NCBI RefSeq assembly: GCF_026914185.1
Contig: NC_070560.1
Coordinates: forward strand, 7,369,501 to 7,433,500
Source of the DNA: Puccinia triticina
Taxonomy: Eukaryota; Basidiomycota; Pucciniomycetes; Pucciniales; Pucciniaceae
Length of the DNA: 64,000 nucleotides
Direction of reading: 5' to 3'
Shown here: positions 1 through 11,860 of the stretch, piece after piece
Layout: each line of letters opens with the position of its first letter
How positions within the stretch are numbered: the first letter of the stretch is position 1
The notes under the pieces: generated by a model
Seen by the model: only the letters and a program-made list of their open reading frames with translations
Told to the model about the DNA's origin: nothing
Database searches by the model: none
Made by a program: the position numbers and the translations under genes

Positions 1-1
1 G

Positions 2-487
2 GACCAACGACCAGATCAGCCAAGCACACCACTCCACCCAAACGCTTTGCCGGACCCAATCGAGCCAGATTTATCTCCTTCCACCGGGATTACCCCAAGT
101 GCCAGTTCAGCCACCTCGATTGACCGGCCTATTGGTGGTAAGGCCGCTAAACAACAACATGTCAAAGGTTACAAACACAACGAGGCCATTGCGCAAGCAA
201 ACAAGCTCACCGAGATCACTCAAGAACACCTTGGAGCCTTTCAAAAGGGGAATGAGATACTGATTGCTAAGAATGATATTGAGAAGGAAAAGCTTAAAAT
301 AGAAGAAGAAAAGCTGGTTTTGGAAAAAGAAAAAGTGACGATTGAAAAGGAGTTTTGTCGGAGTGAAACGCAGATGAACGACTACAAGTTGCTCCGTGAA
401 TCCGAGGATATCGACGATGAAGATACCAAAGAGGTCCTCATGATCATGAAGCAAGAAATCAAGAGAAAATGGCAATCCCGGGCCTGA
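2..487 (+). CDS. NAM-like C-terminal domain protein (Harbinger accessory), cut by window edge
   Basis: The frame is open from the left edge of the window to a TAA-region stop at 485-487, so only the last 161 codons are visible. The first part is proline/serine rich. From about residue 50 the chain becomes a highly charged coiled coil (runs of IEKEKLKIEEEKLVLEK type) and ends in KRKWQSRA. This matches the plant and rust proteins with a NAM-associated C-terminal domain that travel with PIF/Harbinger transposons and serve as their DNA-binding partner. The convergent transposase fragment 200 bp downstream fits that pairing. A host no-apical-meristem-like gene cannot be excluded. Confidence 0.6.
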   Translation, partial: DQRPDQPSTPLHPNALPDPIEPDLSPSTGITPSASSATSIDRPIGGKAAKQQHVKGYKHNEAIAQANKLTEITQEHLGAFQKGNEILIAKNDIEKEKLKIEEEKLVLEKEKVTIEKEFCRSETQMNDYKLLRESEDIDDEDTKEVLMIMKQEIKRKWQSRA

Positions 488-686
488 TTACTTTCTTGTA
501 TCTTCTCCACTTGATCAATAGATCAATTGATTGATTGATTGATCCCTCAATCTATCTCTTGTGTTTTATCTTGGTTGTATTGCTTTCATGTGGTACATGG
601 TACAATACATACTATATAAATAAAACAAGAAATAATGAAAATAATTGAGAGAGGGAGAACTGTGAATAAATGAGAGAGAGAGCTAC

Positions 687-1095
687 TTAGTCCCTCTTGT
701 CGCCACAGAGCAACCAATTGTAGGCTTTCAGGTCTTTGCGCAACTGTGCATGGGTTTCCGGGTTGTGTAGATCATGGTTGTTCTGGAGATAGTTCGCCCA
801 GGTATGAGTTAAGGCAGGGTCTTGATGATTTTTGATGATTTTGGTGTCCGTTTTTTCAAGGAAGGGGTCCAGCGGCGATCGTTCCTCAACAATCATGTTG
901 TGAAGAATGATGCAGCAAAGCATCATCTCCATGACATTATGCTTCTGCCATAACCGGCAACCCCCAGTTAGAACATGCCAACAGGCCTGAAGGACCCCAA
1001 ACGTTCGCTCGATGTCTTTTTGGGCGGATTCCTGCAGTTTGGCGAAGTGCCTGGAAGCACCATCCTGCGGGTGCTTGATTGAGGAGACTAGCGTT
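687..1095 (-). pseudogene. PIF/Harbinger transposase, C-terminal fragment
   Basis: Reading the minus strand from about 1095 down to the stop at 687 gives an uninterrupted segment with the order KDIERTFGVLQACWHVLTGG, then CIILHNMIVEER. These are the hallmark blocks around the last acidic residue of the Harbinger/plant-transposon DDE nuclease (Pfam DDE_Tnp_4 / Plant_transposon). The N-terminal two thirds of the nuclease are missing: upstream of about 1095 the sequence changes to unrelated repeat DNA. It is convergent with the NAM-like gene at 2-487, the usual two-gene layout of these transposons. Too short to be active. Confidence 0.75.
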
Positions 1096-1439
1096 GTGGT
1101 AGACAGAAAAGTGAAAAATCAAAAGTTTTTTCTCATACATATATTTACTCACACTAGGCCTCAAGATACCACCAAATGGACCTCAGGAATGGATTCTATG
1201 GCCAATTTTACCCCTAGTCACCACTGGAAGCAGCACTGAAACCCCGCTGGATTGGAAGTTACACCCTCTTGGACCCTCATGGACACGGCCAGCCCCAGTC
1301 ATCAACCTGTAACACCCCTCAAGTTACCTTTCCCAGGTATACACATACTCAGCCCCAGCCAAACACATACTCTTTTCTATCCCTCTTATCTCCACTGCAT
1401 ATGCAGGGGACCAACCCCATTTCTTCTGTATTTGACATG

Positions 1440-2290
1440 TCCCCGCTTCATTTATGCACCTCTTGCAGCTGCATGCAGTCTTCTGACCCCATTTCTGCAC
1501 TCCTTGCATTAGTCTGACACCACTCATGCACCCCTTGCATGAGGTACCCCTGTATTTGACATTTCCCTGCTTTGTTTATGCACTCCTTGCATAGTATGAC
1601 CTCATCTTTCATTTCTCACCCCACTTTCTGCCTGTATTTAGTATCTTCTGACACCACTTGTACGCAGCCCACCAGCTAAAATCCCTCATCCAGGGTCCCC
1701 CTTGTAGCTATAATCCCTCACATTTTTCTATATAAGGAGCTCTCTCCCCCCAGTTGTTTTTCCCTCAGTTCAGTACCCACCAGTTATACAGATATCACCC
1801 ATTAGCCATTATCATCACCTTTACACTTTTATAACATACCGTATCATCCCTCTTATCTGCAATAACCACTGAGATCACCCTCATATTCTCATACTCTCAT
1901 ATCTCCTGGTTGCATATCACGCACCTGTCACGAGTTACCCGGTTCCTGGTTCAACTCCCGACTAAGACATATACCCTTCTCAGTCCAGACACTCTTCTCA
2001 ACTTTCTATACCACCCTCTCAAAGACCTGTGTTCAACCCCCACCGGAAAGATCGAGTAAACTTTCACCCTTTCCATCATCATAAACCCTCTCAACTCTCA
2101 CATACCTGTCATCGAACAAATTCATCTGGAACTAGACCAGACTTATCACTTGATTAAAGCTTGCCAAGCTTAGCTTGGTGGGTCTTGTTATCTGATAGTA
2201 TAGAAGGGCAGAGTTTTCACCTCCATCATCCCCTTCTCCATTCAGCAAAAGGGTTTCACAACCACTTTTGAGTCTTACAAGGGAGTCCCC
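1440..2290 (+). mobile_element. Degenerate LTR (long terminal repeat) region upstream of gag-like remnant
   Basis: No coding potential. A CT-rich block with a TATA-like core TATATAAGGAGCTC near 1730-1743 is followed by a run of C. The same core recurs at about 13650-13690 (+) and, inverted, at about 17085-17140. The downstream part (about 2100-2290, ending in a block that contains AAAGGGTTTC and TTGAGTCTTACAA) recurs at about 20540-20730. I read this as the LTR of the element whose gag remnant starts at 2888. The boundaries are not resolved. Confidence 0.5.
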
Positions 2291-2552
2291 AACGTGATAG
2301 GATAATCTTGTTCGATCGACAACGTATAACCGATTTCAATTAAAAATACCAAAACCTTGTCAACGGATCTTGACTCTGTGCGGCGAAAGGAATCAAATTC
2401 ATCAACAAATCTATCAAACTCAACGGCATATTCAGTTATTCTGTTGAACGACTAGTCAACTTTTAGGAACATCCAAAGGACCGATTACAAACCTCTGAAA
2501 AGAAAACTTAACCATGCAAACTAAAAAGAGTATCTCAAAGGAAGCAGCCAGT

Positions 2553-2700
2553 TATAAAACCTCAAGAAGGGCAAGAGTAAGACCTGAAGAATTTGGATAA
2601 CTAGGATCCTGTTAGAAGGGAACTCCGGAATTGTTTGAAGAAAACAGCTGTTTATAAAACCTCAAGAAGGGCAAGTGTAAGACCTGAAGAATTTGGATAA
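2553..2700 (+). repeat. 48-bp direct repeat in leader of gag-like element
   Basis: The block 2553-2600 (starts TATAAAACCTCAAGAAGGGC, ends AATTTGGATAA) is repeated at 2653-2700 with one mismatch, exactly 100 bp apart. Each copy holds a TATAAA and a GTAAG. It lies in the untranslated leader before the gag-like frame. Confidence 0.85.
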
Positions 2701-2887
2701 GCAGAGACTGTTAGAAAAACATCCCAGAACGGTATAGTTATTTATATCAATTATTTTAAAGAAAAAAACCCCAATTTGCCCTGGTAAAGAGACCAGAGAC
2801 CAGATATTATTGTTTCTTTTTCAGAGCACAGTAACAGTTAGCAGTGGATCATCATAATATGAAACTACAAGATCAACAAGAATCAAC

Positions 2888-4342
2888 ATGAATATAGCGT
2901 TTGGCGTACCAGATTTTGAAGATACAATTAATTCAAGAACCACTTCAAGGAAAAGACCTTTTACGGGGACCCCAGCCATGATTAGGAATGTGAAAACTAC
3001 AATGTTGGCTCAAACAAAGAAAGAAAGCAAAACAAGATCAGATAATCGATTCAGATATCCTACTGAAGGGGGCTTACCTGACTTAGATGAAACTCAACCA
3101 AAACAAAGCACTTCACAAGAAAAAATGAAACAACAACAACAACCTGCTCAGCCACCACATCCTTGGATTCCGGTTCAGCAGCATTACCCTATTTATCAAC
3201 AACCATCATATTATTGGCCTCAACAACAACAACAATATCAGCCTGCCTACCAACAATCAGATTATCCACCAGGATTTATTGATGAAAATGAACTATTCTA
3301 TGATGGAAATCAATTCTTCACCTTCTTACGGAAATACAAACAGGCAGCAGATTGGTTTGGTTCAACAAAATTTCAAAGAGCTCTTCAGATTGGATGATTC
3401 ATAAGAACGGAGGAACTGAAGTGCCAAATCGAGGATATGGACGGTTACAAAGAATGCGACTGGGATACCCTGTGTACAGCAATGATTGACACCTGGGGAG
3501 AATTTGATGTTTCAGTTTTGTACACCAAGAAGGATCTATTCAAGGTAGCAGGACAACAGGCCCAACAAGGAATCTTAAACTACCAGACTTACAGAAGATA
3601 TCTCGGAAAATTCAACGCAATCCTTGATTACATGATGGAATCCTACCAGGTTTGGAAGAAAGAAGAATCCAGTGTTTTATTTTTAAGTCCATTTTCAAGA
3701 GAAAGTCAGGAATACATCAAACAAACCTTATTCAACAACGGCAAGCTTTGAAAAGGGAAAAGTGGGAAATATGAAGTTACCAAATGGAATCACCTGGTTG
3801 CCACTGCGGAAACGGAAGTTATACGGATAGAGGAAGGCTGCTGGAAACAAATCCAAACCCTGCAGCAAGAACTTGTGGAACTCCAAAAACAAGCAAAGGC
3901 TCTAGGCTTACCTCCTGATTACAACCAACAACGCATATTCACAGAGGAACCAACAGAACACGTCCTGGAACCGGCCATGAAAATCACGCAACCTGTTATG
4001 GATGTTTTGGAACCAACAACAGATAATTCAGAACTTATGATGGACATTACGGAAGCAGAAACTTACTCTCAGGAATTGGTTTTTGAACAAGCGGCCTCAA
4101 AAATCTACCTACAGGATATGGTGGTAAACCAGAAATCAGTGTCAAACTTAATGGATACGCCAATGGAGCTTAAGCACTATTTTATTGACATACTAGAATT
4201 TGACTCCAACGGTGTGGATACGGCTGTCCGTGTGAATCAGGAAGAAGTCTTGGATCAATCTGTTCAGCAAATCAAAACCTTCCACCAGGGGAGATATGTT
4301 CCCACTCCCCAGGGAGTGCCTTACCGTAACTTTTTTCCATAA
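2888..4342 (+). pseudogene. LTR-retrotransposon gag-like protein with two in-frame TGA codons
   Basis: ATG 2888 opens a frame that continues to TAA at 4340-4342, about 484 codons, broken only by TGA at 3395-3397 and 3749-3751. All three pieces lie in the same phase. The N-terminal 100 residues are low complexity and Q/P/Y rich. The next part (about residues 137-290) has the order YDGNQFFTFLRKYKQAADW ... DWDTLCTAMIDTWGEFD ... YTKKDLFKV. It aligns in layout with the start of the intact gag at 22913 (CFDGTKVERFIETYEMV ... DWPKLKAAMIAYWGQVD ... FTTRDLSALV), so this is a retroelement capsid-type domain. The C-terminal part is acidic with EPT/EPA repeats. No zinc knuckle, protease or RT follows. 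The first TGA sits where W would fit, suggesting a TGG to TGA transition. Confidence 0.65.
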
Positions 4343-5359
4343 CTGTGCTGGAGGCCTTTGGTAAAGAAATTTTGAATAGGTATGAACAAGACTGGAAGTC
4401 AGTGTAGAAATCATTTGGAAATCATCCTGAAATAAACCATAACTTGCCAAAAAAATCATCCAGAACTCATCTATAATTCATCCAGAACTCATCCAGAATA
4501 TATTCCTTTATTGGCTCCATGACCAGTGTGTGCTTTCCATGGAGATGTGAAAGGCCCAGCCTGTGATTTTTTCCCCCTCATGTACTCGCGTACATCAGGG
4601 GGAAAATTGGTGTCTCAAAACAAAATTTTTACTTTTCATGTGGCTGTGAAAGGCCCATCCTGTGATATTTCCACCTCAATGTACGCGCGTAAATCAGGGT
4701 GATTATTAGCAAAGTGCAAAAAGGTTAACTCGCATGTGCACATGTGAATTTTGAAAAGCAAAAAAATACAAAATTCACTAGATCATTTTTGTGAGGAGGA
4801 CAGGATATATGGCCAAAGTGAATTGGCACCGCAATCCAACCTTGACTTAACTCAGACTTTCACCCTATTAAAACAGTTTTTTGTCATTTTTATCAGCCAA
4901 ATTCAAATTAATTCCCGCATTTCCAAGAAAATGGGTTTCAATTTCAATGACTGCAACATTACCACATTCCAAAAATCTAAACCCAATAATACCAAGTCAA
5001 CTTTTAGTTTAATTTTGTACATCAGGGCATATAATGTGAATTACAAGAAACCCATTTTTTTGGAGGAATTACTTTTGAGAATGGGAATTTTGCTTTGCTA
5101 TCCTTAAAAGTAAGTAAACAGGAGCAATTGATGAGTTGGACTTTGGTTTCTTCCTACAGTTGTACATGGAAAACAAAAGAATTCTACACAACATTGTGTT
5201 GACTTCCAAATCAATTGTGACTGACTTTTCACTAACTTCTCCATCCAATTTACTATTTTGGGGATGAGTTACTAATCCACATCAGGCTCACATCTGACCA
5301 AAACTCACATAAAATTCAGCTCTGGCACTCCCTGGGGAGTGGGAACATATCTCCCCTGG
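4283..5359. repeat. Inverted-repeat-bounded segment in LTR-element remains
   Basis: The stretch 4283-4325 (CACCAGGGGAGATATGTTCC onward) reappears inverted at 5321-5359. Between the arms are two imperfect copies of a roughly 58-bp block, at about 4548-4606 and 4645-4702. Each begins GTGAAAGGCCCA and contains a GTAC..CGCGTA hairpin. No gene is recognised here; the open frame at 4751-5107 is AT-rich and has no known features. Confidence 0.6.
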
Positions 5360-5474
5360 TGTTCAATCATCAGCCACATCAACTCAACAACAACTATAAG
5401 TCAAAAATTGAAGATTCCCACCTTAGAGAAACAACTCAGCAAGATCCACAATTTCTTTGCTCCCCTGAAATCAG

Positions 5475-5796
5475 TTGAATTTTATTCACAAAATTCAAAG
5501 CAAGATTTTCAACAAGCACCTTTTCAAACCTCACTTGGATCAACATGAAGAATTCTTTAACAAACCTTTACCTCAAGAGCCAGGGACCATAGATGCAGAC
5601 ACTGAAGAAAAGGACAACAACCCCATCAGTCTATGCAACCCAAATATCAATACTCCAGATTTCAATCCAGCAAGTGCACATACTTCAATCAATCCAATTC
5701 CAATTCCAATGCCTGCTGAAGATGTATTCAAGACTCTGCCGGCCCCAGTTCCTCCAGATATCACCTCAAAACCAACTTTTTCAAGGAATAAATTAA
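5475..5796 (+). other. Unrecognised open frame cut by foldback element
   Basis: A frame rich in N, P, Q and I runs up to the left end of the foldback element at 5797 and then only into its repeat arm. It has no domain I know. A compositionally similar Q/H-rich frame (7281-7562) lies just beyond the right end of the foldback, so the two could be parts of one interrupted transposon gene. This is inference from composition only. Confidence 0.25.
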
Positions 5797-7222
5797 CGGA
5801 CTTACTTCGCGCACTGCGAGAAACTCTTTGCGCACTGTGGGGGTCGTCGTCTCGACGTCCCGCCCCCAGTGCGCGCTTTTGCCACGGCTCTTCGCGCACC
5901 GTGCATTCCCCCCAAAAAACGGCTTGCATTTCTTGAGATATTTTTTGATGAATCAATAGAATGACTTTTTATGATCCCCCTAAAAAATAATCAAGTCATT
6001 TAGGGGTCTCCTTGAGCCTAGAAAGTTTTGACATGAAAAAATCATATTTTAATGTGGCAGGGACCTGTAATACCGCTTCCTGTGCCCCAGTAGCCCCTAG
6101 CCCCAAAAATTTCACAGTATCATGGTACATGTGCAAATTCATGACCTGATAATTTTCAGAATTTTCACCAGCTTTCCTTTAGCCCAAATAGGTATTGCCT
6201 TTATTATTTTGCGTATATGTATAACTTTTTTGTTACACACAACAAAGGTACAAAATTCTGAGAGCACAGATAAATATGCTTCAAATTAATTCCCTGAAAG
6301 TCCTAGCAATAGTGTGTCATTATAAAATGAGATATAAGGGGTGCGTAGCCGGCTTAGTAGGAAAATTACTGCTAACTGTATAGCTTTTTTGTTACACACC
6401 TAAACAGTCCCAAAATTTCAGAAATGTTTTCATTGTGGATATTCTCCGCGCCATAAATTTCTTGGAAATAGTGTGTCATGATAACATGAGATATAAGGGG
6501 TGCGCGGCGGGCTTAGTAGGAAAATGGCGGCTACATGTATGGATTTTTTGTTACACGCTGAAACAGTCTAAAATTTTCAGGAATGTTTCAATTTTGCATA
6601 TTCTCCGCGCCATAAAGCTCTTAGCAATAGTGTGTCATTAAAACATGAGATAAGTTGGCAGTCATTTTCCAACTAAGCCCGCCGCACTACATCTCATGTT
6701 ATCAAGACACACTATTGCCAAGAAATTTATGGCGCGGAGAATATACACAATGAAAACATTTCTGAAATTTTGGGACTGTTTGGGTGTGTAACAAAAAAGC
6801 TATACAGTTAGCAGTAATTTTCCCACTAAGCCTGCCGCGCACCCCTTATATCTCTGGGAAAAATTCTGAAAATTATCAGGTCATGAATTTGCACATGTGC
6901 CATGATACTGTTAAATTTTTGGGGCTATTGGGGCACAGGAAGCGATATTACAGGTCCCTGCCGCATTAAAATATGATTTTTTTCATGTCAATTTTCTCTA
7001 GGCTCAAGGAGACCCCTAAATGACTTGATTATTTTTTAGGGGGATCATAAAAAGACATTCTATTGATTCATCAAAAAACATCTCAAGAAATGCAAGCCGT
7101 TTTTTTGGCAGAAAATGAAGTGCGCAAAGAGCCGTGGCAGAAGCGCGCACTGGGGGCTGGACGTCGAGACAACGACCCCCACAGTGCGCGAAGAGTTTTC
7201 CGCAGTGCGCGAAGTAAGTCCG
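5797..7222. mobile_element. Giant foldback (hairpin) element 1
   Basis: The left end begins CGGACTTACTTCGCGCACTG and the right end is its inverse, ending in GAAGTAAGTCCG. The two halves are near-complementary throughout (for example AATCAAGTCATTTAGGGGTC at about 5990 against its inverse near 7010). The left arm is longer because it carries a tandem unit of about 160 bp. The marker GAGATATAAGGGGTGCG starts near 6329 and 6488, and a third, truncated copy occurs near 6647. Units also share TTTTTTGTTACAC. No open frame looks real. I find no clean target-site duplication. Related in unit sequence and period to the element at 61474-62926. Confidence 0.85.
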
Positions 7223-7569
7223 TATTTATAATGATCTAGATAATCTTCATGTACACAAAACTACCAGGACAGGATCAATTTTGGACAACAACTTTGGTAA
7301 TCAACAGACCCGCCACTTTGATAATCAACAGACCAGCCACTTTGGTAATCATCAGACCAGCCACTTTAGAGAATACATACCATCACAACACACTTTAAAA
7401 AGGGTTTATAACCCTGATTTTCATTTTCCCATTCCATCACAACAATTTTCAAGAGGGTTTTCTAATCCAGACGTTCATTTTCCCAAACATTATGCAAGAA
7501 AACCAAATCAAATGCAATTTCAACAACACCCACAACAACAATCCCAAAATCAACACCTCTGAAATTCTA

Positions 7570-9554
7570 ATGAATGAAAATTCTTACCAGTTTTACAGGA
7601 GAATTTAGCGAAAATCTCAAGAGGAAATAACCACTTTATCATTGACAACTGCTGGGTCATGCCCTCCAATTCATACTTATCTGCCAAATTTCACTGTCAC
7701 ATCAATGTAGAAAAGTGTGCAGTCAAATACCTGTACAAATATTCTGATAAATCAGCCTTGGATGTTGAAGAAGATATTGATGGGGTGACTAGATTCAGAC
7801 ATTCTTGATGGGTAGCAGCTCCAGAAGCATGCTGGAGGATTTTCTCTTGCAAACTATCTGCAACTTATCTCTCTATAATTTGTTTTGACATCCAGTACTA
7901 TACATGGCACCCCACAAGCAAAGAATGGAAGCCAAGGCAGAGGGGTTTTTGAATTGGTAGAATTTCTGCAGTTTATCCTTCTGATTCAGAAAGATGGAAT
8001 TTACGGCTAATACTCAATCATGTCACTGGTGCAACCTCTCTTGAGGATCTTTGTACATTTTGAAGACAAATTTATAACAGTTTTTGTTCAGCTTCTTTGG
8101 CCCAGGGTCTGTTGGAAAATGATCATTATTTGGAAGCCACAATGGCTGAAGCAAACGAAACAATGATGCCAACTTATTTGCAAAATTTATTTGGCATACT
8201 TATAGCAACATTTCAACCTTCATACCCTCTGTGTTTATGGAATTCTTCCTACCATTACATGACCAAAGACTGGAGATCCATCAGGGATTTCAAGATGATG
8301 CACTCATGACAAATCAGATGATTGAAGTGATCAAGCCAATCCTTTTACAAAATGGTCTTCAACATGTGGATATCTCAAATTGACAATGCAAATCATTTGA
8401 ATAATCAGCAGAGATCAGCCTTTGATCAGATCATCAATGCATGTTATTCAGAACAACCTGCTTGCTTCTTTAATGACGGTCCAGGGGGATCTGGAAAGAC
8501 CTTCTGATACAACTGCTTACTGGAAAATTTCAGATCAACCCAAATAGTTGCTATCACAGGTGCAGGAGGTGGTGAGCTCTCATTTTCCCAACCATACCAT
8601 CTTAATTTGTATTCTCTCTGAACCCACAGGAATTGCAGCTGTGAAAATGCAATATGGTAGGACTGCTCAGTTGAATTTTGGAATTCCTCAAAAGCTTCTG
8701 CAAAATTCAGTTTATTCAATCACAAAACATTCTCAAAAGGCTGATTTGTTGAGGCAATCAAAGCTTATCATTTGGGATGAAGCCCCAATGACACACAGAC
8801 ATGCCCTTGAATTGGTAAACACTGAGACAGATTACTCCAATACTTTATGGATTCAGATCAACCCTTTGGTGGCAAGTTAATTGTACTTGGAGGTTATTTA
8901 CATCAGGTTTTACAAGTGGTGCAGAAGGGAACATGTCCCCAGATTTTTGATGCAAGCATTGTCAACTCTTACTGCTGGAGATACTTTCAACAAAATATCA
9001 TCTAACTTCCAGCCAATATGTATGCATCAGGTGATCCTCCATTTCAGAATTTTCTTTTATCCATTGGAGATGTGAAGGTATCACTCAATAAAACAGCAAA
9101 ATCAACCCACCTACTTCTATGGTCATTCATGGGGGTTCTCTGGAGCAAAATTTGAATCATCTCATAAGACTGCAAGAATATTTATTTAAAACAAATCAAC
9201 TCTAGAATTCTAGAATCCATTCCATCTCAGGGAAGCACTTACACAAGCTTTGATTCTGTGCAAGATGATCCCCAAAACCTATATTTGCAAGAGTATATCA
9301 AAGGGTTGAACGTCTCAAGGTCCCCACCTCATATTCTTCAACTGAAATGTGGAGTTCCAATAATAATGCTCAGGAACCTTGATTGGACAATGGGACTTTG
9401 TAATGGAACCAGGTTGATTGTGGAAAACTTGGGTCCAAATGTGATTCACGCAAGAGTCATATCAGGTAACAGAGGTAATGATTCTGTAGCTATCCCTCAC
9501 ATTCCTTTCTTATCTGACCCAGAAGAGTCTGGACTGCCTTTAAAGCGCATTTGA
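7570..9554 (+). pseudogene. Helitron Rep/helicase, heavily decayed
   Basis: Pieces of the Helitron protein appear in the right order in shifting frames. A Rep-proximal block with DNCWVMPSNSYLSAKFHCHI then VKYLYKYSDK is at about 7645-7745. The helicase Walker A DGPGGSGKTF is at about 8476-8505, directly followed by a stop. The block KMQYGRTAQLNFGIP leads to Walker B LIIWDEAPMTHRHALELV at about 8645-8820. The C-terminal PIF1-type motifs LQLKCGVPIIMLRNLDWTMG, NGTRLIV and VISGNRGNDSVAIP are at about 9330-9510. There are many stops and frameshifts, so it is non-functional. Helitron ends (TC...CTRR) were not located. Confidence 0.85.
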
Positions 9555-10384
9555 AAGCAATTTCTTTTCATGTTCAGAGTTTATGAATTTCCCTTATCAA
9601 TATTTCCCCAACAATTGTCTTTCCAGCACAAATTTTGTTTCTTCTTCAAAAAACTTGAATTTATTTCACCAGTTTGCACTAATTTTGGTTTCTTACCAAG
9701 TTTTCATTTCAAATTTTCTTTCCTTTGACTGAATGCCTGTTATGCAGATAGTCACCCAGGAATTGCAACATCAAAGTTTTGAAAAATTTAATCCGTTTCC
9801 TATGAGCTGTCACATTACCCTTTTGCCTTTCACCTCCTGTGATTTACAAACCCCTATAACTTTAACACCCTCTGGAACACCAAATTTGGGGGCTTCCCCT
9901 TGTATGTGCAATATGAAAACAGCACTATCACCAGCAACGGTGCAACAAATGCAATATGTGTATTGTATAGGCATATACACTGTATTGTATTTATTTTTGA
10001 ATACAAAATGTCTTGGTGTATTTGTATTGGGGCATGCTAAATGCACCCCAAGTTTTTACTTCATGTACACCAAAAAGAAGGGGTAAACTACTGCACTATG
10101 AAAAAAAACTGGAGAAACTGGTGTCAGTTGACATGCAGCATACTTGAGTTCAGTCTCCCTTAGAACAAGCTTCATACAAAATGAATCCCAGGGTGGTGCA
10201 CCCTGGAATATTTGGAATTTACTCAACGTTTCAGGCTAAGCAGTATGTTGAGACTCTGCTTAGCCACACTAACTTTGGAGATGTTCAGCTGGCACAGCAG
10301 TGGCACCTAAGTACATACATTACCAGTGCCCTTGTCAACTGGGAGGCATCCCTCCAGCAAACACACAAGGCCTTAAGCTTGACA

Positions 10385-11860
10385 TACACCCGGGAGGGAT
10401 CCCTCCTGGACAACTGCTTCATACCCCAGTTGTCCGGGAGGAATCCCTCCCAGACAACAGATACATACAACGTCCATAGAGCAGTCGCCCGGGAGGGATC
10501 TCTCCCGGACGACTGCTTCATACACCAGTTGTCCGGGAGGAATCCCTCCCGGACGACAGATACATACAAGAGTCGCCCGGGAGGGATCCCTCCTGGCCGA
10601 CTGCTTTGTACAACAGCTGTCCGGAAGGGATCCCTCCCGGACGACGGCCCCATACAACAGTCGCCCGGGAGGGATCCCTCCCGGACTACTGCTTCATACA
10701 CCAGTTGTCCGGGAGGATCCCTCCCGGACAACAGATACATACAAGAGTCGCCCAGGAGAGATCCCTCCTGGCCGACTGCTTCATACACCAGCCGCCCGGG
10801 AGGGATCCCTCCTGAGCAACGGCCCCATACAGCAGTTGCCCGGGAGGGATCCCTCCCGGTCAACAGATACATGCAAGAGTCTCCCGGGAGGGATCCCTCT
10901 TGAATCACTGTTTGACAAAGCAGTCGGCCAGGAGGGATCCCTCCCGGGCGACTCTGGTGTGTATCTGTCGTCCGGGGGGGATTCCTCCCAGACAGCTGGT
11001 GTATGAAGCAGTCGTCCGGGAGGGATCCCTCCCGGGCAACTGTTGTATGGGGCCGTTGTCCGGGAGGGATCCCTTCCGGACAGCTGTTGTACAAAGCAGT
11101 CGGCCAGGAGGGATCCCTCCCGGGCGACTCTTGTATGTATCTGTCGTCCGGGAGGCGGGAGGGATCCCTTCCGAACGACGGCCCCATACAACAGTCGCCT
11201 GGGAGGGATCCCTCCTGGCCGACTGCTTCACTGCCAGCATAATTGGCTGGGTTGAGGTTATCCCAGTTAAACTGGAATGCACTCAACCAATTTAAACTTG
11301 GGTGATCTCAACTGATGGAATATAAATCCAAGATACCCCCCTTGGGTTTATATTAAATTGGTTGAGATCAACCAAGTTTAAATTGGTTGAGTGCATTCCA
11401 GTTAAGCTGGGATGAATTCAACCCAGCCAAATATACTGGCAGTGCTTCATACACCAGTTGTCCGGGAGGAATCCCTCCCGAGCGACGGCCCCACACAACA
11501 GTCGCCCGGGAGGGATCCCTCCTGGCCAACTGATTCATACACCAGTTGTCCAGGAGGGATCCCTCCCGCTCCCGGGCGACTGTTGGAGGGATTCTGCCCG
11601 GTCAACTGTTGTGTTATGTTGTCAACCGGGAGGGAGTCCTCCCAGGCAAGACAGTTGCATATAGCTGTTGACCGGGAGGTATTCCGCCCGGTCAACTGTT
11701 GTGTTGCGTTGTTGACCAGGGGCAGGAGGGATTCCTCCCGGTCGTGTTATGTTGTTGACCAGGAGGAATCCCTATTCCTCCTGGTCCACATGGGTGGGTG
11801 TATGTGGCCTTGTCTGGCGGAGGGAGGGATCCGCTTGAAAGGGTGCTTGTATGTATTCTG
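10385..11860. repeat. Array of palindromic GGGAGGGATCCCTCCC repeats
   Basis: A perfect or near-perfect palindrome centred on GGATCC (core CCGGGAGGGATCCCTCCCGG) recurs dozens of times at about 35-40 bp spacing. The spacers are variable but related (GACTGCTTCATACACCAGTT and variants). The array is interrupted by the small CACTA-type MITE at 11229-11444. Each unit can fold as a strong hairpin. It gives open frames on both strands that should not be annotated as genes. Confidence 0.9.
11229..11444. mobile_element. 216-bp CACTA-type MITE nested in the hairpin array
   Basis: Ends CACTGCCAGCATAATTGGCT and, inverted, AATATACTGGCAGTG. It is flanked by CTT on both sides (11226-11228 and 11445-11447). 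The two arms are complementary over about 90 bp (for example AACTGGAATGCACTCAACCA and its inverse). It splits the palindrome array of the larger CACTA element, so it is the youngest of the three nested insertions. Confidence 0.9.

Noticed and set aside
2888..4342. TGA read as a sense codon (alternative code or programmed readthrough)
   Set aside because: Intact genes in the same window use TGA as a normal terminator, and the element is otherwise degenerate; point mutation is simpler.
10385..11860. CRISPR-like array of palindromic repeats and spacers
   Set aside because: The genome is eukaryotic, the spacers are themselves related to each other, unit spacing is irregular, there are no cas genes, and the array is bounded by CACTA transposon ends.
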